Part shown: positions 41,501-53,500 of the stretch, piece by piece | How positions within the stretch are numbered: position 1 is the first letter of the stretch | How the letters are laid out: every line of letters starts with the position of its first letter | Assembly: GCA_021613375.1 (NCBI GenBank) | Contig: CM038708.1 | Span: 25,129,518-25,193,517, forward strand | Length of the DNA stretch: 64,000 nucleotides | Origin: Megaleporinus macrocephalus | Taxonomy: Eukaryota > Chordata > Actinopteri > Characiformes > Anostomidae | Direction of reading: 5' to 3' | Position numbers and translations under genes: made by a program | Notes under the pieces: model-generated | The model's input: only the letters and a program-made list of their open reading frames with translations | Database searches by the model: none | Told to the model about the DNA's origin: nothing

Positions 41501-44500
41501 ACAACAGCTGTCTTTGAAACAACAACTCGAGATGAAGGTACCACAGCAGCTGGATTGGACACTACAATGCCAGGTTCGGAGACGACAGATGTTACCCTGG
41601 GAACTACAACAGCACATTCAGACATTACACTCAGTGACTCTGCCACAACAGAGCTGGATGCAACAACATTGATGCCTATAGTAACTACATCAGAGACAGT
41701 AGCAACCACAGAGAAATTGGATACAACTACACCTGAGGAGGGTACGACAGCTGAGGGCGGCACAACATCCAGTGGCACTGCCAGTACGATAGATGTTACA
41801 GAAGAAACCACATTTAGTACTCCCATGACTACCTCAGATGCAGAAACAACAACAGATTACTCAGGTACAACAGCTGCTGTCTTAGAAACAACTCGAGATG
41901 AAGGTACAACAGCAGCTGGATTGGACACTACAACGCCAGATTCGGGGACGACAGCTGTTACCTTGGGAACTACAACAGCACATTCAGACATTACACTCAG
42001 TGACTCTGCCACAACAGAACTGGATGCAACAACATTGATGCCTATAATAACTACATCAGAGACAGTAGCAACCACAGAGATATTGGATACAACTACACCT
42101 GAGGTGGGTACAACAGTAGATGGTGTTGAAACAACAACAACAACAGCTGAGGTCAGGACAACATCCAGTGATTCTGCCACTACAATAATTATTACGGAAG
42201 CAACAACATTCAGTTCTCCCACAAGCACGGCAGATGCAGAAACAACAGCTGGGAGCTTGGAAACAACAACGAAGGATGCAGATACAACAACAGCTGTCTT
42301 AGAAACAACAACTCGAGATGAAGGTACCACAGCAGCTGGATTGGACACTACAACGCCAGGTTCGGAGACGACAGCTGTTACCCTGGGAACTACAACAGCA
42401 CATTCAGACATTACACTCAGTGACTCTGCCACAACAGAACTGGATGCCACAACATTGATGCCTATAGTAACTACATCAGAGACAGTAGCAACCACAGAGA
42501 AATTGGATACAACTACACCTGAGGAGGGTACGACAGCTGAGGGCGGCACAACATCCAGTGGCACTGCCAGTACGATAGATGTTACAGAAGAAACCACATT
42601 TAGTACTCCCACGACTACATCAGATGCAGAAACAACAACAGATTACTCAGGTACAACCGCTGCTGTCTTAGAAACAACTACTCGAGATGAAGGTACAACA
42701 GCAGCTGGATTGGACACTACAACGCCAGATTCGGGGACGACAGCTGTTACCTTGGGAACTACAACAGCACATTCGGACATTACACTCAGTGACTCTGCCA
42801 CAACAGAACTGGATGCAACAACATTGATGCCTATAATAACTACATCAGAGACAGTAGCAACCACAGAGATATTGGATAGCACTACACCTGAGGTGGGTAC
42901 AACAGTAGATGGTGTTGAAACAACAACAGCTGAGATCGGCACAACATCCAGTGATTCTGCCACTACAATAATTATTACGGAAGCAACAACATTTAGTCCT
43001 CCCACAAGTACGGCAGATGCAGAAACAACAGCAGGGAGTTTGGAAACAACAACGAAGGATGCAGATACAACAACAGCTGTCTTTGAAACAACAACTCGAG
43101 ATGAAGGTACCACAGCAGCGGGATTGGACACTACAATGCCAGGTTCGGAGACGACAGATGTTACCTTGGGAACTACAACAGCACATTCAGACATTACACT
43201 CAGTGACTCTGCCACAACAGAACTGGATGCAACAACATTGATGCCTATAATAACTACATCAGAGACAGTAGCAACCACAGAGAAATTGGATACAACTACA
43301 CCTGAGGTGGGTACAACAGTAGATGGTGTTGAAACAACAACAACAACAGCTGAGGATGGCACAACATCCAGTGATTCTGCCACTACAATAATTATTACGG
43401 AAGCAACAACATTTAGTTCTCCCACAAGCACGGCAGATGCACAAACAACAGCAGGGAGCTTGGAAACAACAACGAAGGATGCAGATACAACAACAGCTGT
43501 CTTAGAAACAACAACTCGAGATGAAGGTACCACAGCAGCTGGATTGGACACTACAACGCCAGGTTCGGAGACGACAGATTTTACCTTGGGAACTACAACA
43601 GCACATTCAGACATTACACTCAGTGACTCTGCCACAACAGAACTGGATGCAACAACATTGATGCCTATAATAACTACATCAGAGACAGTAGCAACCACAG
43701 AGAAATTGGATAAAACTACACCTGAGGTGGGTACAACAGTGGATGGTGTTGAAACAACAACAACAACAGCTGAGGACGGCACAACATCCAGTGATTCTGC
43801 CACTACAATAATTATTACGGAAGCAACAACATTTAGTCCTCCGACAAGTACGGCAGATGCAGAAACAACAGCCGGGAGTTTGGAAACAACAACGAAGGAT
43901 GCAGATACAACAACAGCTGTCTTAGAAACAACAACTCAAGATGAAGGTACCACAGCAGCTGGATTAGACACTACAACGCCAGGTTCGGAGACGACAGCTG
44001 TTACCCTGGGAACTACAACAGCACATTCAGACATTACACTCAGTGACTCTGCCACAACAGAACTGGATGCAACAACATTGATGCCTATAGTAACTACATC
44101 AGAGACAGTAGCAACCACAGAGAAATTGGATACAACTACACCTGAGGAGGGTACGACAGCTGAGGGCGGCACAACATCCAGTGGCACTGCCAGTACGATA
44201 GATGTTACAGAAGAAACCACATTTAGTACTCCCACGACTACATCAGATGCAGAAACAACAACAGATTACTCAGGTACAACAGCTGCTGTCTTAGAAACAA
44301 CTCGAGATGAAGGTACAACAGCAGCTGGATTGGACACTACAACGCCAGATTCGGGGACGACAGCTTTTACCTTGGGAACTACAACAGCACATTCAGACAT
44401 TACACTCAGTGACTCTGCCACAACAGAACTGGATGCAACAACATTGATGCCTATAATAACTACATCAGAGACAGTAGCAACCACAGAGAAATTGGATAGC

Positions 44501-47500
44501 ACTACACCTGAGGTGGGTACAACAGTAGATGGTGTTGAAACAACAACAACAACAGCTGAGGACGGCACAACATCCAGTGATTCTGCCACTACAATAATTA
44601 TTACGGAAGCAACAACATTTAGTTCTCCCACAAGCACGGCAGATGCACAAACAACAGCAGGGAGCTTGGAAACAACAACGAAGGATGCAGATACAACAAC
44701 AGCTGTCTTAGAAACAACAACTCGAGATGAAGGTACCACAGCAGCTGGATTGGACACTACAACGCCAGGTTCGGAGACGACAGCTGTTATCCTGGGAACT
44801 ACAACAGCACATTCAGACATTACACTCAGTGACTCTGCCACAACAGAACTGGATGCCACAACATTGATGCCTATAGTAACTACATCAGAGACAGTAGCAA
44901 CCACAGAGAAATTGGATACAACTACACCTGAGGAGGGTACGACAGCTGAGGGCGGCACAACATCCAGTGGCACTGCCAGTACGATAGATGTTACAGAAGA
45001 AACCACATTTAGTACTCCCACGACTACATCAGATGCAGAAACAACAACAGATTACTCAGGTACAACCGCTGCTGTCTTAGAAACAACTACTCGAGATGAA
45101 GGTACAACAGCAGCTGGATTGGACACTACAAAGCCAGATTCGGGGACGACAGCTGTTACCTTGGGAACTACAACAGCACATTCAGACATTACACTCAGTG
45201 ACTCTGCCACAACAGAACTGGATGCAACAACATTGATGCCTATAATAACTACATCAGAGACAGTAGCAACCACAGAGATATTGGATAGCACTACACCTGA
45301 GGTGGGTACAACAGTAGATAGTGTTGAAACAACAACAGCTGAGGTCGGCACAACATCCAGTGATTCTGCCACTACAATAATTATTACGGAAGCAACAACA
45401 TTTAGTCCTCCCACAAGTACGGCAGATGCAGAAACAACAGCAGGGAGTTTGGAAACAACAACGAAGGATGCAGATACAACAACAGCTGTCTTTGAAACAA
45501 CAACTCGAGATGAAGGTACCACAGCAGCTGGATTGGACACTACAATGCCAGGTTCGGAGACGACAGATGTTACCCTGGGAACTACAACAGCACATTCAGA
45601 CATTACACTCAGTGACTCTGCCACAACAGAGCTGGATGCAACAACATTGATGCCTATAGTAACTACATCAGAGACAGTAGCAACCACAGAGAAATTGGAT
45701 ACAACTACACCTGAGGAGGGTACGACAGCTGAGGGCGGCACAACATCCAGTGGCACTGCCAGTACGATAGATGTTACAGAAGAAACCACATTTAGTACTC
45801 CCATGACTACCTCAGATGCAGAAACAACAACAGATTACTCAGGTACAACAGCTGCTGTCTTAGAAACAACTCGAGATGAAGGTACAACAGCAGCTGGATT
45901 GGACACTACAACGCCAGGTTCGGGGACGACAGCTGTTACCTTGGGAACTACAACAGCACATTCAGACATTACACTCAGTGACTCTGCCACAACAGAACTG
46001 GATGCAACAACATTGATGCCTATAATAACTACATCAGAGACAGTAGCAACCACAGAGAAATTGGATAGCACTACACCTGAGGTGGGTACAACAGTAGATG
46101 GTGTTGAAACAACAACAACAACAGCTGAGGTCAGCACAACATCCAGTGATTCTGCCACTACAATAATTGTTACGGAAGCAACAACATTCAGTTCTCCCAC
46201 AAGCACGGCAGATGCAGAAACAACAGCTGGGAGCTTGGAAACAACAACGAAGGATGCAGATACAACAACAGCTGTCTTAGAAACAACAACTCGAGATGAA
46301 GGTACCACAGCAGCTGGATTAGACACTACAACGCCAGGTTCGGAGACGACAGCTGTTACCCTGGGAACTACAACAGCACATTCAGACATTACACTCAGTG
46401 ACTCTGCCACAACAGAACTGGATGCCACAACATTGATGCCTATAGTAACTACATCAGAGACAGTAGCAACCACAGAGAAATTGGATACAACTACACCTGA
46501 GGAGGGTACGACAGCTGAGGGCGGCACAACATCCAGTGGCACTGCCAGTACGATAGATGTTACAGAAGAAACCACATTTAGTACTCCCACGACTACATCA
46601 GATGCAGAAACAACAACAGATTACTCAGGTACAACCGCTGCTGTCTTAGAAACAACTACTCGAGATGAAGGTACAACAGCAGCTGGATTGGACACTACAA
46701 CGCCAGATTCGGGGACGACAGCTGTTACCTTGGGAACTACAACAGCACATTCGGACATTACACTCAGTGACTCTGCCACAACAGAACTGGATGCAACAAC
46801 ATTGATGCCTATAATAACTACATCAGAGACAGTAGCAACCACAGAGATATTGGATAGCACTACACCTGAGGTGGGTACAACAGTAGATAGTGTTGAAACA
46901 ACAACAGCTGAGATCGGCACAACATCCAGTGATTCTGCCACTACAATAATTATTACGGAAGCAACAACATTTAGTCCTCCCACAAGTACGGCAGATGCAG
47001 AAACAACAGCAGGGAGTTTGGAAACAACAACGAAGGATGCAGATACAACAACAGCTGTCTTTGAAACAACAACTCGAGATGAAGGTACCACAGCAGCGGG
47101 ATTGGACACTACAATGCCAGGTTCGGAGACGACAGATGTTACCTTGGGAACTACAACAGCACATTCAGACATTACACTCAGTGACTCTGCCACAACAGAA
47201 CTGGATGCAACAACATTGATGCCTATAATAACTACATCAGAGACAGTAGCAACCACAGAGAAATTGGATACAACTACACCTGAGGTGGGTACAACAGTAG
47301 ATGGTGTTGAAACAACAACAACAACAGCTGAGGATGGCACAACATCCAGTGATTCTGCCACTACAATAATTATTACGGAAGCAACAACATTTAGTTCTCC
47401 CACAAGCACGGCAGATGCACAAACAACAGCAGGGAGCTTGGAAACAACAACGAAGGATGCAGATACAACAACAGCTGTCTTAGAAACAACAACTCGAGAT

Positions 47501-50500
47501 GAAGGTACCACAGCAGCTGGATTGGACACTACAACGCCAGGTTCGGAGACGACAGATTTTACCTTGGGAACTACAACAGCACATTCAGACATTACACTCA
47601 GTGACTCTGCCACAACAGAACTGGATGCAACAACATTGATGCCTATAATAACTACATCAGAGACAGTAGCAACCACAGAGAAATTGGATAAAACTACACC
47701 TGAGGTGGGTACAACAGTGGATGGTGTTGAAACAACAACAACAACAGCTGAGGACGGCACAACATCCAGTGATTCTGCCACTACAATAATTATTACGGAA
47801 GCAACAACATTTAGTCCTCCGACAAGTACGGCAGATGCAGAAACAACAGCCGGGAGTTTGGAAACAACAACGAAGGATGCAGATACAACAACAGCTGTCT
47901 TAGAAACAACAACTCAAGATGAAGGTACCACAGCAGCTGGATTAGACACTACAACGCCAGGTTCGGAGACGACAGCTGTTACCCTGGGAACTACAACAGC
48001 ACATTCAGACATTACACTCAGTGACTCTGCCACAACAGAACTGGATGCAACAACATTGATGCCTATAGTAACTACATCAGAGACAGTAGCAACCACAGAG
48101 AAATTGGATACAACTACACCTGAGGAGGGTACGACAGCTGAGGGCGGCACAACATCCAGTGGCACTGCCAGTACGATAGATGTTACAGAAGAAACCACAT
48201 TTAGTACTCCCACGACTACATCAGATGCAGAAACAACAACAGATTACTCAGGTACAACAGCTGCTGTCTTAGAAACAACTCGAGATGAAGGTACAACAGC
48301 AGCTGGATTGGACACTACAACGCCAGATTCGGGGACGACAGCTTTTACCTTGGGAACTACAACAGCACATTCAGACATTACACTCAGTGACTCTGCCACA
48401 ACAGAACTGGATGCAACAACATTGATGCCTATAATAACTACATCAGAGACAGTAGCAACCACAGAGAAATTGGATAGCACTACACCTGAGGTGGGTACAA
48501 CAGTAGATGGTGTTGAAACAACAACAACAACAGCTGAGGACGGCACAACATCCAGTGATTCTGCCACTACAATAATTATTACGGAAGCAACAACATTTAG
48601 TTCTCCCACAAGCACGGCAGATGCACAAACAACAGCAGGGAGCTTGGAAACAACAACGAAGGATGCAGATACAACAACAGCTGTCTTAGAAACAACAACT
48701 CGAGATGAAGGTACCACAGCAGCTGGATTGGACACTACAACGCCAGGTTCGGAGACGACAGCTGTTATCCTGGGAACTACAACAGCACATTCAGACATTA
48801 CACTCAGTGACTCTGCCACAACAGAACTGGATGCCACAACATTGATGCCTATAGTAACTACATCAGAGACAGTAGCAACCACAGAGAAATTGGATACAAC
48901 TACACCTGAGGAGGGTACGACAGCTGAGGGCGGCACAACATCCAGTGGCACTGCCAGTACGATAGATGTTACAGAAGAAACCACATTTAGTACTCCCACG
49001 ACTACATCAGATGCAGAAACAACAACAGATTACTCAGGTACAACCGCTGCTGTCTTAGAAACAACTACTCGAGATGAAGGTACAACAGCAGCTGGATTGG
49101 ACACTACAAAGCCAGATTCGGGGACGACAGCTGTTACCTTGGGAACTACAACAGCACATTCAGACATTACACTCAGTGACTCTGCCACAACAGAACTGGA
49201 TGCAACAACATTGATGCCTATAATAACTACATCAGAGACAGTAGCAACCACAGAGATATTGGATAGCACTACACCTGAGGTGGGTACAACAGTAGATAGT
49301 GTTGAAACAACAACAGCTGAGGTCGGCACAACATCCAGTGATTCTGCCACTACAATAATTATTACGGAAGCAACAACATTTAGTCCTCCCACAAGTACGG
49401 CAGATGCAGAAACAACAGCAGGGAGTTTGGAAACAACAACGAAGGATGCAGATACAACAACAGCTGTCTTAGAAACAACAACTCGAGATGAAGGTACCAC
49501 AGCAGCTGGATTAGACACTACAACGCCAGGTTCGGAGACGACAGATGTTACTTTCGGAACTACAACAGCACATTCAGACATTACACTCAGTGACTCTGCC
49601 ACAACAGAACTGGATGCAACAACATTGATGCCTATAGTAACTACATCAGAGACAGTAGCAACCACAGAGAAATTGGATACAACTACACCTGAGGAGGGTA
49701 CGACAGCTGAGGGCGGCACAACATCCAGTGGCACTGCCAGTACGATAGATGTTACAGAAGAAACCACATTTAGTACTCCCATGACTACAACAGATGCAGA
49801 AACAACATCAGATTACTCAGGTACAACAGCTGCTGTCTTAGAAACAACTCGAGATGAAGGTACAACAGCAGCTGGATTGGACACTACAACGCCAGATTCG
49901 GGGACGGCAGCTGTTACCTTGGGAACTACAACAGCACATTCAGACATTACACTCAGTGACTCTGCCACAACAGAACTGGATGCAACAACATTGATGCCTA
50001 TAATAACTACATCAGAGACAGTAGCAACCACAGAGAAATTGGATAAAACTACACCTGACGTGGGTACAACAGTAGATGTTGTTGAAACAACAACAACAAC
50101 AGCTGAGGACGGCACAACATCCAGTGATTCTGCCACTACAATAATTATTACGGAAGCAACAACATTTAGTTCTCCGACAAGTACGGCAGATGCAGAAACA
50201 ACAGCCGGGAGTTTGGAAACAACAACGAAGGATGCAGATACAACAACAGCTGTCTTAGAAACAACAACTCGAGATGAAGGTACCACAGCAGCTGGATTAG
50301 ACACTACAATGCCAGGTTCGGAGACGACAGCTGTTACCCTGGGAACTACAACAGCACATTCAGAAATTACACTCAGTTACTCTGCCACAACAGAACTGGA
50401 TGCAACAACATTGATGCCTATAGTAACTACATCAGAGACAGTAGCAACCACAGAGAAATTGGATACAACTACACCTGAGGAGGCTACGACAGCTGAGGGC

Positions 50501-53500
50501 GGCACAACATCCAGTGGCACTGCCAGTACGATAGATGTTACAGAAGAAACCACATTTAGTACTCCCATGACTACATCAGATGCAGAAACAACAACAGATT
50601 ACTCAGGTACAACAGCTGCTGTCTTAGAAACAACTCGAGATGAAGGTACAACAGCAGCTGGATTGGACACTACAACGCCAGATTCGGGGACGACAGCTGT
50701 TACCTTGGGAACTACAACAGCACATTCAGACATTACACTCAGTGACTCTGCCACAACAGAACTGGATGCAACAACATTGATGCCTATAATAACTACATCA
50801 GAGACAGTAGCAACCACAGAGATATTGGATAGCACTACACCTGAGGTGGGTACAACAGTAGATGGTGTTGAAACAACAACAGCTGAGGTCGGCACAACAT
50901 CCAGTGATTCTGCCACTACAATAATTATTACGGAAGCAACAACATTTAGTCCTCCCACAAGTACGGCAGATGCAGAAACAACAGCAGGGAGTTTGGAAAC
51001 AACAACGAAGGATGCAGATACAACAACAGCTGTCTTAGAAACAACAACTCGAGATGAAGGTACCACAGCAGCTGGATTGGACACTACAACGCCAGGTTCG
51101 GAGACGACAGATGTTACCTTGGGAACTACAACAGCACATTCAGACATTACACTCAGTGACTCTGCCACAACAGAACTGGATGCAACAACATTGATGCCTA
51201 TAATAACTACATCAGAGACAGTAGCAACCACAGATAAATTGGACACCACTACACCTGAAGAAGGTACAACAGTAGATGGTGTTGAAACAACAACAACAAC
51301 AGCTGAGGACGGCACAACATCCAGTGATTCTGCCACTACAATAATTATTACGGAAGCAACAACATTTAGTCCTCCGACAAGTACGGCAGATGCAGAAACA
51401 ACAGCAGGGAGTTTGGAAACAACAACGAAGGATGCAGATACAACAACAGCTGTCTTTGAAACAACAACTCGAGATGAAGGTACCACAGCAGCTGGATTGG
51501 ACACTACAACGCCAGGTTCGGAGACGACAGATGTTACCTTGGGAACTACAACAGCACATTCAGACATTACACTCAGTGACTCTGCCACAACAGAACTGGA
51601 TGCCACAACATTGATGCCTATAATAACTACATCAGAGACAGTAGCAACCACAGAGAAATTGGATACAACTACACCTGAGGTGGGTACAACAGTAGATGGT
51701 GTTGAAACAACAACAGCTGAGGTCGGCACAACATCCAGTGATTCTGCCACTACAATAATTATTACGGAAGCAACAACATTTAGTCCTCCCACAAGTACGG
51801 CAGATGCAGAAACAACAGCAGGGAGTTTGGAAACAACAACGAAGGATGCAGATACAACAACAGCTGTCTTTGAAACAACAACTCAAGATGAAGGTACCAC
51901 AGCAGCTGGATTGGACACTACAACGCCAGGTTCGGAGACGACAGCTGTTACCTTGGGAACTACAACAGCACATTCAGACATTACACTCAGTGACTCTGCC
52001 ACAACAGAACTGGATGCAACAACATTGACGCCTATAATAACTACATCAGAGACAGTAGCAACCACAGAGAAATTGGATAGCACTACACCTGAGGAGGGTA
52101 CAACAGTAGATGGTGTTGAAACAACAACAACAACAGCTGAGGACGGCACAACATCCAGTGATTCTGCCACTACAATAATTATTACGGAAGCAACAACATT
52201 TAGTTCTCCCACAAATACGGCAGATGCAGAAACAACAGCAGGGAGTTTGGAAACAACAACGAAGGATGCAGATACAACAATAGCTGTCTTAGAAACAACA
52301 ACTCGAGATGAAGGTACCACAGCAGCTGGATTAGACACTACAACGCCAGGTTTGGAGACGACAGCTTTTACCCTGGGAACTACAACAGCACATTCAGACA
52401 TTACACTCAGTGACTCTGCCACAACAGAACTGGATGCAACAACATTGATGCCTATAGTAACTACATCAGAGACAGTAGCAACCACTGAGAAATTGGATAC
52501 AACTACACCTGAGGAGGGTACAACAGCTGAGGGCGGCACAACATCCAGTGGCACTGCCAGTACGATAGATGTTACAGAAGAAACCACATTTAGTTCTCCC
52601 ACGACTACATCAGATTCAGAAACAACAACAGATTACTCAGGTACAACAGCTGCTGTCTTAGAAACAACAACTCGAGATGAAGGTACAACAGCAGCTGGAT
52701 TGGACACTACAACGCCAGATTCGGGGACGACAGCTGTTACCTTGGGAACTACAACAGCACATTCAGACATTACACTCAGTGACTCTGCCACAACAGAACT
52801 GGATGCAACAACATTGATGCCTATAATAACTACATCAGAGACAGTAGCAACCACAGAGAAATTGGATAGCACTACACCTGAGGTGGGTACAACAGTAGAT
52901 AGTGTTGAAACAACAACAGCTGAGGTCGGCACAACATCCAGTGATTCTGCCACTACAATAATTATTACGGAAGCAACAACATTTAGTCCTCCCACAAGTA
53001 CGGCAGATGCAGAAACAACAGCAGGGAGTTTGGAAACAACAACGAAGGATGCAGATACAACAACAGCTGTCTTTGAAACAACAACTCGAGATGAAGGTAC
53101 CACAGCAGCTGGATTGGACACTACAACGCCAGGTTCGGAGACGACAGATGTTACCTTGGGAACTACAACAGCACATTCAGACATTACACTCAGTGACTCT
53201 GCCACAACAGAACTGGATGCCACAACATTGATGCCTATAGTAACTACATCAGAGACAGTAGCAACCACAGAGAAATTGGATACAACTACACCTGAGGAGG
53301 GTACAACAGTATATGTTGAAACCACAACAACAGTAGAGGAGGGTACGACTTCCATTGACTCTGCCACTACAATAATTTTTACAGAAGCATCAACATTAAG
53401 TCCTCCCACAACTACAGTTGATGCCAAAACAACAACAGGCAGTCTGGAATCAACAACAGATTTTACACATGCAACAGCTGCTGTCTTAGAAACAACAACA

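Larger units (their letters stand above)
26019..53300 (+). repeat. Coding minisatellite array (414-420-nt long and 366-369-nt short units)
   Basis: Near-identical units repeat at 420 nt in the first part (TGCCACAACAGAACTGGATG recurs at 26461, 26881, 27301 and 27721). Long units contain GSLETTTKDADTTTAV and SDSATTIIITEATT. Short units contain TTDYSGTTAAV and TASTIDVTEETT and lack about 17 residues. Long plus short units form 780-786-nt dimers over much of 31.2-52.6 kb. Every unit length is a multiple of three, so reading never breaks. Most units carry CTCGAG, from the Thr-Arg-Asp-Glu codons. Confidence 0.95.

Noticed and set aside
26510..53231. Repeated Cys-rich minus frames and Gln-rich plus frames of 60-115 codons
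   Set aside because: These are out-of-frame readings of the same ACA/CAA repeats, recurring once per unit.
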